Shown: positions 14,625-22,501 of the stretch, one piece after another
Numbering within the stretch: the stretch's first letter is position 1
Layout: every line of letters begins with the position of its first letter
NCBI GenBank assembly: GCA_964346275.1
Contig: CAYFUR010000055.1
Coordinates: forward strand, 1 to 24,366
DNA length: 24,366 nucleotides
Reading direction: 5' to 3'
Source: CAYFUR01 sp964346275
GTDB taxonomy: Bacteria; Sumerlaeota; Sumerlaeia; SLMS01
Notes under the pieces: model-generated
What the model was told of the DNA's origin: nothing
Database searches by the model: none
What the model saw: only the letters and a program-made list of their open reading frames with translations
Made by a program: the position numbers and the translations under genes

Positions 14625-16985
14625 TCAGGGCCAGGCCAGCCTCAGTTCGAAAGGCTGGCCGCTCTCTCTTTTTCCCATATCTATACGGAGCATTTCCTTC
14701 TCCGAGTCGTAAACCACCAGTGCGGGGTCCACGGCTTTCCCATCTATTTCGCAGTTCGCTGGTTTCGCCTTTGTATAGACATGGACAGCGACCCTCCTTT
14801 TTTGAACCAGCGGCTTGCCCTCCGGTTTTTCCATGGCGAGCGTGAGCGCCTTGCCGCCGGAGCTCTGAAAGAAGCGTGTGCGGCAAAACCCGCCGTTTTC
14901 ATAGTCGCGCGAGCGCGAAACATCTTCGTAAAGTTCGCCGCGCCCCTCTTCGCCCGGATAGACATCCAGAACAAGGTTTTCCACAAAATCCGCTGCCGGC
15001 GGGCCGCCGCTTTGCTGGCGCGGTATGATCGCTCCGGCCCGGACGTAGAGGGGGATTTCTTCGAGCGCCGCCGGCCGCCGGAACTCTTTGCCTCCGGAAA
15101 CGATTCGCGCCGACTCGAATTCGTAATACCGGCCTTCGGGCAGATAAACATCGCGCGACGTTTGCTCGGAAAGAACGGGCGCCACGAGAAAATCATTTCC
15201 AAAGTAAAACTGGTCGTACCGGTAAGCCGCGTTCTCTTTCGGATGGTCCAGAAAAAGGCCGCGGACGAGGGGCAGCCCCTCTTCGTAATGGCGGCGCGCG
15301 GCGGTGTATATATAGGGAATCAGGCTGTTGCGGACCGCGAGCCACTTCCGGGCAATGCGGAAGTTTGTTTCTCCATAGTCCCACGGCTGGCGGCTGCCGC
15401 TGCCGGGAGAGCTGTGAAAACGCAGCACGGGGTTGAATACACCAAACTGGAGCCAGCGGATATACAAAACGGGATTCATCAAGGGGAATTTCGGATGAAT
15501 GAACCCCCCGATATCATGAGAAACATAGGCAATACCCAAATGGCCGGCGCGGATATTGAATTCGCATTCCATGGCCAGGGTCTTCCAATCGGAAAACGTG
15601 TCCCCGGTGAAGAAAACGCCATAGCGATGGGAACCCACTCCCCCGCTGCGCGACAGAAGCATGCCGCGGCGATCCGCGGCCTCGCAATCTTCATAGAAGA
15701 ACTTGTTGTTAACCAGATGGGCCTGGGAACCATTGATCCAACCGGCCTCGCCGTCGAGCCACCAAAAGTCCAGACCCGCATCAACAATGTGTTTTTGGCA
15801 GATTTCGAAGAACGGACGCGCCTCTTCCTTGCGGCAAAGATTCAGCCGCTGCTCCGTAATGGTTTCTCCATCGCGGGTGGTTTCCGCGGGCGGATATGTA
15901 AACTCGCCGACGGCCTTTTTGAGTGGCTCGAAATGGGAGTCCGTGCTGTCTATACGGTCCGGGTGGACATTCAACGTGACCTGGATTCCGCGTTTGTGGG
16001 CCCAGTCGAAAAAACCCGGCGGATCGGGATAGAAATCTTTATTCCAGTCCCAATGGCACCATCCTTTCTTGTGCCATTCCATATCGATGACGAGGACGGA
16101 AAGGGGAATCATCTCCTCTTCAAAGCGATCGACGATTTCCCGGGCTTCCTGCTCGTCGTAGGCGGGAAAGCGGGAAAAGAAAATTCCGAATGTATTCTTT
16201 CCCGGCAAGGGGGCTCGCCCGGACAGGAGAATGAAATCCTTCAGCCCCTGTCTATAATCATTGCCGTAACAGAAGAAATACCAGTCCATGTGGCCGGGGC
16301 GTTTCCGTTCGATGGGAAAGTCCTCCTCGTCGAGCACGGCGGACCAGGAATCATTCAGCAGGCAATATCCCGCACGTGACAGGATTCCCGGACTATACGC
16401 ATACTGATCGCGGATCTGATTCCGCGTCTTGATCGGAACCGTTTCCGGCTCATAGCGTATCGCCGCGTGGATTGGTCCCCACCGATTCTTGCGATCGGCC
16501 ATGGCTTCTTCGCGCACCCCTTTCCCCTCGACGGGATGAAAAGGCGGCTGGGTATGGGTTTCGAAAGGGAGCTGCCATCGTCCGGCCTTGCTGTCGAGCG
16601 GCAGGGAATCGGCAACATGAACGCCTTCGAGCCGGGCGTCCAGACCGTAGAGATCGAGCGCATGGAGGGTCGCTCCCAGATTTTCGTGATCCTTGTCCCC
16701 GGGGCTCCAGTGCTGAAACATTCCTTCTTCATACCATTGGATCTGCAGATTCGAGGGAAAGAATTCGTTATCGTTTTCCCGTGTCAGAATCTTGATGCAC
16801 CCCGTGTCGAGAACAGTCGTCCCGTTTTGCTTGTCTATACCTTGAAAAGGGATTGGCTGCTTTTCCGCGGCGGCGGCGAGGCTGCGGCGATCCTCGAAAC
16901 GGCCGTCCGGCGAGAACTCCATGCGCACCAGGCCCGGCGCGAGAGAGGTGAACCGGCGGCGGCCGGCAATATATTCGTTGGCCAC
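14625..16985 (-). CDS. Glycoside hydrolase family 31 (alpha-glucosidase/alpha-xylosidase type)
   Basis: This is a 786-residue retaining alpha-glycosidase. The N-terminal beta-sandwich (about 1-255) is followed by a (beta/alpha)8 barrel (about 260-560) with LVIDMEWHKKGWCHWDWNKD (298-317). The predicted nucleophile is D411 in FWWLDGE and the acid/base is D462 in FTGDTFSDW; HDIGGF (490-495) is another GH31 hallmark. C-terminal beta domains complete it. There is no signal peptide, so it should act in the cytoplasm on imported oligosaccharides. The start is GTG 16985, supported by AAAGGGA about nine bases upstream. It begins two bases after the aminotransferase stop, so the two form an operon. The exact substrate (glucosides, xylosides, sulfoquinovosides) cannot be read from the sequence. 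Confidence 0.93.
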   Translation of the reverse strand: MANEYIAGRRRFTSLAPGLVRMEFSPDGRFEDRRSLAAAAEKQPIPFQGIDKQNGTTVLDTGCIKILTRENDNEFFPSNLQIQWYEEGMFQHWSPGDKDHENLGATLHALDLYGLDARLEGVHVADSLPLDSKAGRWQLPFETHTQPPFHPVEGKGVREEAMADRKNRWGPIHAAIRYEPETVPIKTRNQIRDQYAYSPGILSRAGYCLLNDSWSAVLDEEDFPIERKRPGHMDWYFFCYGNDYRQGLKDFILLSGRAPLPGKNTFGIFFSRFPAYDEQEAREIVDRFEEEMIPLSVLVIDMEWHKKGWCHWDWNKDFYPDPPGFFDWAHKRGIQVTLNVHPDRIDSTDSHFEPLKKAVGEFTYPPAETTRDGETITEQRLNLCRKEEARPFFEICQKHIVDAGLDFWWLDGEAGWINGSQAHLVNNKFFYEDCEAADRRGMLLSRSGGVGSHRYGVFFTGDTFSDWKTLAMECEFNIRAGHLGIAYVSHDIGGFIHPKFPLMNPVLYIRWLQFGVFNPVLRFHSSPGSGSRQPWDYGETNFRIARKWLAVRNSLIPYIYTAARRHYEEGLPLVRGLFLDHPKENAAYRYDQFYFGNDFLVAPVLSEQTSRDVYLPEGRYYEFESARIVSGGKEFRRPAALEEIPLYVRAGAIIPRQQSGGPPAADFVENLVLDVYPGEEGRGELYEDVSRSRDYENGGFCRTRFFQSSGGKALTLAMEKPEGKPLVQKRRVAVHVYTKAKPANCEIDGKAVDPALVVYDSEKEMLRIDMGKRESGQPFELRLAWP

Positions 16986-16987
16986 GT

Positions 16988-18145
16988 CTAGTTCCCTTTC
17001 TGGACGTCCGCAACGGCGCGCAGCACACGATGCATGTCGTCTTCTGTTTGGTAGAAGTGCGGCGAGAGCCGGAGAAAATCCCGGCGCGCGGCTGCCCAGA
17101 TATCGTGCTTCTTCCAGAGTTGGGGAACCACTTCCGCCGGATTAACGCCTTCTTTCCAGGCGGGAACGATGGAAGCGGCGTGTTTTTCCTCCGCGGGCGC
17201 AACGACAGTCCAGCCGAGGTCTTCCAGGCCCTGGCGGAGAACGCGGCAGAGGGCCAGGTTGTGCGCGGAAATTTTGTCTATACCGGTTTCCAGTAGCACG
17301 CGGAAGGATTCGCCCATGGCCAGAATGCCGGCGATATTGGGCGCTCCCTCTTCGAAACGGCGGGCCGTCGGGTCCGGCGGCAAATCCAGCCGTTCAAACT
17401 GGGTGAATCCCTCGCGGCCCATCCAACCAATGAGACTCTCGTCTAGACAATCGAGCTTGTCCTTTGCACAGTAAAAGATCGCGCTCCCTTCCGGGCCGAG
17501 GAGCCACTTGTGGCTGTCGGCGGAAAGAAAATCGATGTGGCACCGTTTCACGTCCATGGGGAACGCGCCCAGCGTCTGGATCGCATCCACGCAAAAGAGC
17601 GCGTTGTATTCCTTACAGAGCTTGCCGATGGCTTCCATGTCCTGACGGAATCCGGTGCCGAAATTTGCCGAGGTGGCGGCCACCATGCGTACGCCGCCTT
17701 GCTTCAGCCGCTCTTCCAGGTCCTCCAACTCGTAGCGGTAATTTCTCTCGCGCCAGGGCCAGACTGCGGCGCCGCGCTGCTCGGCGATCTTCTTCCAGGC
17801 GAGCCAATTCGCGGGAAAGGTGCGCTCCTCGGCCACGATCACATCGCCCGGCTGCCAGTCGATCCCCAGCGCGACAAGGTTCAACCCCGCGGTTGTGCTT
17901 GTCGTGAAGGCCACTTCTTCCACAGAGCAGCCCAGGATCCGGGCCGTTCGCTGGCGCGTGGCGTTCTGGCGCTTAGTCCACTCCTCGTATATCGCGCTGG
18001 CGTATTGGGACACCTCGTCGGCAAAGAGCTTCATCATGTTCGCGGCGGGCCGCGTGATCGGCGAGGTCCCCGCGTGGTTGAGATAGGTTACGTGTTTGCG
18101 GATGGGAAAATCGTTCAGATCGATGCCGAGGGGGTGTTCGCTCAC
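16988..18145 (-). CDS. Class V PLP-dependent aminotransferase / epimerase-like enzyme
   Basis: This is a 385-residue fold-type I PLP enzyme of the NifS/isopenicillin-N-epimerase superfamily. The Schiff-base lysine is K213 in SADSHKWLLGPEG, and D187 in CVDAIQTLGAFPMDV contacts the pyridine nitrogen. YLNHAGTSP (21-29) and TTSTTAGLN (81-89) form the substrate and phosphate pockets. The cysteine-bearing loop of Suf/Isc desulfurases is missing; the equivalent C-terminal part reads RRDFLRLSPHFYQTEDD, so a desulfurase role is unlikely and an epimerase-, lyase- or aminotransferase-type reaction is more probable. GTG 18145 is chosen because a strong AGGAGA sits five bases upstream. It is the first gene of a two-gene operon with the GH31 enzyme; a shared pathway is not obvious. 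Confidence 0.88.
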   Translation of the reverse strand: MSEHPLGIDLNDFPIRKHVTYLNHAGTSPITRPAANMMKLFADEVSQYASAIYEEWTKRQNATRQRTARILGCSVEEVAFTTSTTAGLNLVALGIDWQPGDVIVAEERTFPANWLAWKKIAEQRGAAVWPWRERNYRYELEDLEERLKQGGVRMVAATSANFGTGFRQDMEAIGKLCKEYNALFCVDAIQTLGAFPMDVKRCHIDFLSADSHKWLLGPEGSAIFYCAKDKLDCLDESLIGWMGREGFTQFERLDLPPDPTARRFEEGAPNIAGILAMGESFRVLLETGIDKISAHNLALCRVLRQGLEDLGWTVVAPAEEKHAASIVPAWKEGVNPAEVVPQLWKKHDIWAAARRDFLRLSPHFYQTEDDMHRVLRAVADVQKGN

Positions 18146-18235
18146 AAGGGTCTCCTGAAGTCGGAAAATACAATGCGATTATGCGGGGAGGAACATGCCG
18201 GGAAGAAGAGCCGCTTATCAACCGCCAATTGTCCG

Positions 18236-18251
18236 GGCCCGGGCCCGGGCC
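18236..18251. repeat. GC-only palindrome in a divergent promoter region
   Basis: GGCCCGGGCCCGGGCC is a perfect 16-base palindrome made of direct repeats of CCCGGG. It sits between the divergent aminotransferase and beta-propeller genes (intergenic 18146-18326), about 75 bases before the propeller start. It could be an operator or a simple slippage repeat; no T-tract suggests termination. Confidence 0.4.
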
Positions 18252-18326
18252 ATTTTCATTGCCTTTCCGCGGTGTATTCAACGCAATAAGGCAGACAGAA
18301 AACACGCGAGAGGAGGGAGAAGGTTC

Positions 18327-19910
18327 ATGGGAAAGAAGGGCGCGGCAAAATGGATAACTCTTCTCGTTCTCGCGCTGGGACTATCTGGACTGTGGGCTCC
18401 AGCGCCGGCAGAGCGTGTGTTTGGTGAACTGAATCCCGGAACAACAGATTACCCCAACGGAGGCATGCGCCACGTTCCCGAGGTGGACGTGATCGAATTG
18501 CCCCACCCCGAAATGGACCTTCAGGACCTGGTGATTGACGGCAGCGGTCAATACGCCTATGCGATGAATTATTTCCCGGGGCGGATCGTCCGTATTGATC
18601 TGCGGGAATTCGAACGGATGGATGCGCTCGATGTTTCCTCGCAGCACAATTATCTCTGGAGCGCCACGGCGATTGATCCCGCCGGACGGTTTCTCTACTC
18701 GGGAAGCCTTCTTTCCCCCGGCCAGGTTGCGCGTGTCGATCTTTCATCCTTTCAATTGGATGGAACTCTCGGGATGGACGAAGGAGAGAACGCGCTGATC
18801 TCCGCCTTGATGGATCCGGAGGGAGAAGATGTCTATTTCACGACCGGTAACCGGGATAATCCTGGCCGGCTCATCCGCGTCGATCCGGAAACCCTTGAAC
18901 GGGAATCGGCCCTCGAGTTTCCATCAGGTGAATTTGATTTCCAGGCGGCCGCCATCGATTCCGCCGGCAAGTATGCCTATCTGGGTACTGGCGATTTCAC
19001 AATTCCTTCGAAAATTACGACGGTGGATCTGGAAAGTTTTGAACGCGTCTCTTCCCTGGAAATAGAGCAATCGGCAGGGCAACGTTACGGTTTTTACGAT
19101 GCCGTTATATCCCCCGATGACCATTATGTTTATTTTTGCACCTTTCATGGCCCCGGACGCCTGGTGAAATTCAATACCACATCGCGCAAGCTGGATGCGG
19201 AATTCACTCTCGGCGATTCCACTCGCCTTTTTGCGGGGGCGATGGGACCGGAGGGGAATTTTGCCTACTTCACCTCGTTCCCCAATGAATTGATCAAGGT
19301 TGATCTCGATGCGAACGCTGTCGCCGGTTCTTTTGCTTTTCAGGAAGGCATCATGCCGAGTATTGAAATAGATCCGTCCGGCCGCTATGTCTATACGGGT
19401 TCCAATTCCACGCGCCCTGGAAAGATCCGCCGTTTCGCTGCCTCGCCCAAGGGGTTTGTAAACATGACAAAAATCCTGATTCAGGAGCCGACATTGGTAG
19501 ATGAGATTTCCATGTATTGCCACCGGGAGACGGAAGACGGTGCCATCCGCCTTGGGTTATACCGGGCGGGTTCTCCGGGAAACCTTGTCTGGCAATCGCA
19601 GCCACTTGGCAAAAGCAATGGCCCGGGGCGCCTTGAGGTGAAGATGGAACAAACTGGAACAAGCCGCCTGGTTCTCGATCCTGGCGTTTATTACCTGGCC
19701 TGGCAAATGAATACCTCAGCCAATGTCGCCGGCTATATCAATGGCGATCATGCCAGTGGGGCGTATTTTCCAAGTGATTTCGGAAACTTTCCAGATTCAA
19801 TCCCGGAAACAGAAATGGTGTCAACGCGGGGAAAATGGAGTATCGCCCTGACGGGAGAAGAATTCCCAACGCCGCGGATGAATGGGTGGATGCTCTCGTT
19901 GAATGAGTAA
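18327..19910 (+). CDS. Secreted beta-propeller (YVTN/WD-like) protein with C-terminal beta domain
   Basis: This 527-residue protein starts with a classic signal peptide (basic MGKKGAAKW, hydrophobic ITLLVLALGLSGLW, likely cut after about residue 28). Residues about 65-375 hold roughly seven repeats of the type 'A-x-D-x-x-G-x-Y-x-Y...G-x-I-x-x-V-D-L', as in VIDGSGQYAYAMNYFPGRIV and EIDPSGRYVYTGS, predicting a seven-bladed propeller of the YVTN/6-phosphogluconolactonase-like kind. A second domain (about 385-527) is beta-rich and jelly-roll-like, with VYYLAWQMN and FPSDFGNFP. ATG 18327 is preceded by a very strong AGGAGGGAGAAGG; upstream in-frame ATGs would bury the signal peptide. It has its own promoter region. 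Function is unknown; propellers of this type bind proteins or ligands in the periplasm or outside. Confidence 0.85.
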   Translation: MGKKGAAKWITLLVLALGLSGLWAPAPAERVFGELNPGTTDYPNGGMRHVPEVDVIELPHPEMDLQDLVIDGSGQYAYAMNYFPGRIVRIDLREFERMDALDVSSQHNYLWSATAIDPAGRFLYSGSLLSPGQVARVDLSSFQLDGTLGMDEGENALISALMDPEGEDVYFTTGNRDNPGRLIRVDPETLERESALEFPSGEFDFQAAAIDSAGKYAYLGTGDFTIPSKITTVDLESFERVSSLEIEQSAGQRYGFYDAVISPDDHYVYFCTFHGPGRLVKFNTTSRKLDAEFTLGDSTRLFAGAMGPEGNFAYFTSFPNELIKVDLDANAVAGSFAFQEGIMPSIEIDPSGRYVYTGSNSTRPGKIRRFAASPKGFVNMTKILIQEPTLVDEISMYCHRETEDGAIRLGLYRAGSPGNLVWQSQPLGKSNGPGRLEVKMEQTGTSRLVLDPGVYYLAWQMNTSANVAGYINGDHASGAYFPSDFGNFPDSIPETEMVSTRGKWSIALTGEEFPTPRMNGWMLSLNE

Positions 19911-19934
19911 TCCCCCACTCTTTCAGGCGGGGGA
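19911..19934. terminator. Hairpin between convergent genes
   Basis: TCCCCC (19911-19916) pairs with GGGGGA (19929-19934) across a 12-base loop, right after the propeller stop. There is no T-run on either strand, so it may be a weak or factor-dependent terminator or a 3' mRNA-stabilising hairpin serving both convergent genes. Confidence 0.4.
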
Positions 19935-19960
19935 TCGAAGAGAGAGTGAGGGAAACGCCT

Positions 19961-20371
19961 CTAAATAATATATGTATACCGGATGATCAACGCCGCCAAA
20001 AGGAAAAGGATCAGTAACCAGAAGATTGCTGCCAGCAGGGTCTCCCGGCTTGTCTTGCCCTGGCCTTTGAAACTGGCGGAGTCGGTGGGCATTTGCGACG
20101 GACGGCGCGGGCCTGAGGCGGCAAGAAGCATCAGGATGAAGATGCCCACCATGAGAAATGGCAGCCAGTAAACACCGTAGACGACAGGACCGAAAGGTGT
20201 CAGCCAGCCTCCGCTGGCCCAAATAAACAGCAGGAGCATCATAAAGAAGAGGAACAGAGCAATCGCTCCTCCCCCGCGGCCGGGGTATTCCCAATCCAGG
20301 GCGCCGATCAAAAGGACGGCAACCAGCAGGGCCACAATCAGGGCGACAAGGAATTCAACAAAGAGCGTCAA
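19961..20371 (-). CDS. Small membrane protein, four transmembrane segments
   Basis: This 136-residue protein has about four hydrophobic segments (residues 3-25, 35-52, 64-85, 112-131), a Gly-rich turn after the first, and a polar cytoplasmic-type loop (about 87-108, RRPSQMPTDSASFKGQ) between the third and fourth. I do not recognise a family. The predicted start is TTG at 20371: no ATG or GTG is in a suitable place in frame, and GAGG lies seven bases upstream, overlapping the stop of the previous gene. It is the last gene of the BON/DUF2267 cluster and is probably co-transcribed, suggesting an envelope-related role. Confidence 0.72.
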   Translation of the reverse strand: MTLFVEFLVALIVALLVAVLLIGALDWEYPGRGGGAIALFLFFMMLLLFIWASGGWLTPFGPVVYGVYWLPFLMVGIFILMLLAASGPRRPSQMPTDSASFKGQGKTSRETLLAAIFWLLILFLLAALIIRYTYII

Positions 20372-20380
20372 TACACATCC

Positions 20381-20824
20381 TCACATTGGGAGTCCCGAGT
20401 CTCCGGGCAGTGACGTCACCCACAGGGAAGCTAAATCGGGTGGAAGCCAGCCGACCGGGTCATTGATCCATCCGTCGGTGATATACTTATGCAGGACGCG
20501 AAAGACGGCACGCGTCGCCGGGAGGGGGCACGGGTCTTCATCACGGTCCAACCGGTCGGCTGTCCTGTCAAAAAAGTCTTCGGCGTTACTTTCGCCTGGT
20601 CTAAGTCCGGTTTTTTCAATTGCATCGCGATCCACCCAGCTTCGGAGTTCATGCGGTAATTCCCGAAAAAGATAGCACCGGTATTCAGGAAGCGTGACCG
20701 CCATGAGGGCGGGCAGAACAGCCTGGAAAACCCGCCTGGCTTGATCCGGGTTACGAACTCCCAATTCCTGTTTCAATGCATTCAACCAATGATTCGAATT
20801 ATCAATAATTAGTGCTGCACTCAT
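20381..20824 (-). CDS. DUF2267-like protein
   Basis: This is a 147-residue soluble helical protein without a signal peptide. It appears to have two related halves: DQARRVFQAVLPALMAVTLP...LFRELPHELRSWV (about 27-64) and TRAVFRVLHKYITDG...LPPDLASLW (about 103-134). This pattern, a helix, 'AV-x-x-L', then 'LP-x-x-L-x-x-x', is typical of DUF2267 proteins, whose role is unknown but which often sit with BON, universal-stress or hemerythrin genes. The start is very secure: GGAGGAGG lies ten bases before ATG 20824. It lies 58 bp downstream of the BON gene and ten bp before the small membrane protein. Confidence 0.72.
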   Translation of the reverse strand: MSAALIIDNSNHWLNALKQELGVRNPDQARRVFQAVLPALMAVTLPEYRCYLFRELPHELRSWVDRDAIEKTGLRPGESNAEDFFDRTADRLDRDEDPCPLPATRAVFRVLHKYITDGWINDPVGWLPPDLASLWVTSLPGDSGLPM

Positions 20825-20882
20825 ATAGGTCTATCCTCCTCCAGAATGATTCAGGGATCCTATTATGTATCAATTCTCTTCC

Positions 20883-21554
20883 TCAATTTGAGAATTCAGC
20901 TATCAATTCGTCGCGCACCGCCTTCACGCCCAGGGTTCTTTCCGAAATTTCCCGCGCGATTCTTCTTGCTGACTGGGTGCGCACATGGCCCATGAGCGTC
21001 ACCTCGCCATTGTCCACGCGCACGGTGACTTTGTCCGGTTCCACAAAACCGCTCCGCTGCAACGCTTCCGACAAATCGTCGGCGATGGCCTGATCAACCA
21101 CGTCGGTTTCGGGAACCACCGCGAGCCGATTGTGAACCGCCAGCACACCCAGCGCATTTGACACGAGTTCATCCACGTAAATCTTGTTCCAGAGAGACGG
21201 AACAGAGCCGTCGAGAGTGACCTCCCCGTCTTCCACGCGCAAATCGATGTTCGTCTCATCGATCTCCGCATTCAGCCGCAGCATGCTCTCCACATCTGAT
21301 TTCAATTCCTCATCGGCGGGAATCGGCGAAGCGGGCGGCCGTTCCACCGTCAGGCAGTCAGACACTTGCCCCACGCCGGGAATCGACCACGCCGTGGTCA
21401 CCGCGATCAGCCGCGAATAGGGCGTCGGCACCATCCCCTCCAGCAAGACCGTCCCATTCTCGGCTCGGACCTCGACGCGGGAGGCATCCACGCGCGTATC
21501 CCAGGTCAGATGATCCAGCACATCTTTTTTGATAATTTCATCGCTGCGCGGCAT
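20883..21554 (-). CDS. Triple BON-domain protein (OsmY-like)
   Basis: This 223-residue protein is built from three BON domains (about 5-71, 81-147 and 152-220). Each has the typical layout of helix, 'V-x-V-x-x-G-x-V-x-L-x-G-x-V', helix, strand: EVRAENGTVLLEGMVPT, DLRVEDGEVTLDGSVPS and TVRVDNGEVTLMGHVRT. BON domains are thought to bind phospholipids, and OsmY is a periplasmic osmotic-stress chaperone. Here there is no signal peptide, so the protein looks cytoplasmic or inner-membrane-associated, or uses another export route. ATG 21554 has only a weak ribosome site. It leads a three-gene run with a DUF2267 and a membrane protein, consistent with an envelope or osmotic-stress module; that function is inferred. 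Confidence 0.9.
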   Translation of the reverse strand: MPRSDEIIKKDVLDHLTWDTRVDASRVEVRAENGTVLLEGMVPTPYSRLIAVTTAWSIPGVGQVSDCLTVERPPASPIPADEELKSDVESMLRLNAEIDETNIDLRVEDGEVTLDGSVPSLWNKIYVDELVSNALGVLAVHNRLAVVPETDVVDQAIADDLSEALQRSGFVEPDKVTVRVDNGEVTLMGHVRTQSARRIAREISERTLGVKAVRDELIAEFSN

Positions 21555-21715
21555 CGGTCGCTTTCATTCCGTGAAAACTCGGGCAGAACTCTCCCTGCCT
21601 CATAGAGGAAAGCTCGCAATGCGCAAGCCCCGCCGCATCAAACTCGTAAGCGCTTATATTAATTCAGAAAGCATCCCCAGGGCCGATGGGGGAAAATCCT
21701 AGGCGTGGCGGATCA

Positions 21716-22345
21716 TTATTCCGGCTCGACGGTGATTTCAACAGGACCGGAGGCCAGGTAGGGATCCCCCGCGTGGGTTCCCCACATATAATAGGTTCCC
21801 GGCGTCAGGGGGCGGCTCAGGTCATCGGGCAGCATATTGTCCGATACAGGGTCCGGGGTTGTGGGTACTTCCAGCACTTCGGAGATATTCGTTCCCCCGC
21901 CCAGCATGCGTTCCGAGAAAATCTGCGAGAAGAACTTTCCCTCGCTCCAGACAAACACGGGGTTTTCCCGTTCTTTGTCGGTAAAGACGACGAGGTCGAA
22001 ACGCTGGGTGTCCGTATAGACAACGGGGACGGTATTGCGCGTGGTGTTGCGCAGCAGCATGTTGGCGCTGATGGATGTTCCCGCGGTGACTTCCGGGGCG
22101 GGCACTTCCATGCTCAGGGCCAGGCCGCGCGCCTCCTTTCGATCCGTGGGCAGGTAGACGGAACGCGTGGCCTCGCGCGCCGCGTCTTCCGAAGGCCCGG
22201 CCAATTCTCCCTCGCGGCGTTCCGCCGCTTCGAAGGCGTCCGGCTCGCCGGAGGGAAACTCCTTCTCCATCTTGCCCGAACCCGCGCAGCCACCCGCCGC
22301 CAGCGCCGCTGTCACCAAAAGACCTGTTTTCCACATCGATCGCAT
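21716..22345 (-). CDS. Lipoprotein with BsuPI-like domain
   Basis: This 209-residue predicted lipoprotein has a signal MRSMWKTGLLVTAALAAGGC with the lipidated cysteine at C20. A Glu/Ala-rich linker (about 21-70) leads to an immunoglobulin-like domain (about 78-205). The string SANMLLRNTTRNTVPVVYTD, then RFDLVVFTD, VFVWSEGKFFSQIF and the final PGTYYMWGTHAG match the BsuPI (intracellular proteinase inhibitor) domain family. The linked 'vw-x-S-x-G-k-x-F' motif is clear. In this family the domain is often on secreted proteins and inhibition is proven for only a few, so I do not claim an inhibitor. ATG 22345 is preferred (AAGG 11 bases upstream, correct signal length). A strong terminator upstream separates it from ddl. 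Confidence 0.8.
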   Translation of the reverse strand: MRSMWKTGLLVTAALAAGGCAGSGKMEKEFPSGEPDAFEAAERREGELAGPSEDAAREATRSVYLPTDRKEARGLALSMEVPAPEVTAGTSISANMLLRNTTRNTVPVVYTDTQRFDLVVFTDKERENPVFVWSEGKFFSQIFSERMLGGGTNISEVLEVPTTPDPVSDNMLPDDLSRPLTPGTYYMWGTHAGDPYLASGPVEITVEPE

Positions 22346-22420
22346 CGCGCACCAGACCTTGCCGAGTTTCCTGGCCCCAGTGAGAAAGATACCCCGCGAG
22401 CCGCGCAAGGAGAATGGACG

Positions 22421-22462
22421 CGAAAAACCCCCGAAGCCGATCGGGGCCCCGGGGGTTTTTCG
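22421..22462. terminator. Strong symmetrical terminator after ddl
   Basis: CGAAAAACCCCC (22421-22432) pairs perfectly with GGGGGTTTTTCG (22451-22462) around an 18-base GC-rich loop. The A/T part of the stem supplies a T-run on both strands, so it should terminate ddl transcription (minus strand) and act in both directions. It means the lipoprotein gene downstream needs its own promoter within 22346-22420. Confidence 0.88.
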
Positions 22463-22501
22463 TGCTTGCCGGCACAAAAAACTCGTTTTTCCCACAGGGT
22501 G

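Noticed and set aside
14975..14990. Isolated TTTTCCACA (DnaA-box-like) inside the GH31 gene, and similar ones at about 17918 and 22328.
   Set aside because: Single scattered copies inside genes or leaders, not clustered; consistent with background.
21668..21695. Hairpin-like CCCCA...TGGGG near the end of the BsuPI lipoprotein gene.
   Set aside because: The stem is only five bp and there is no T-tract on the useful side.
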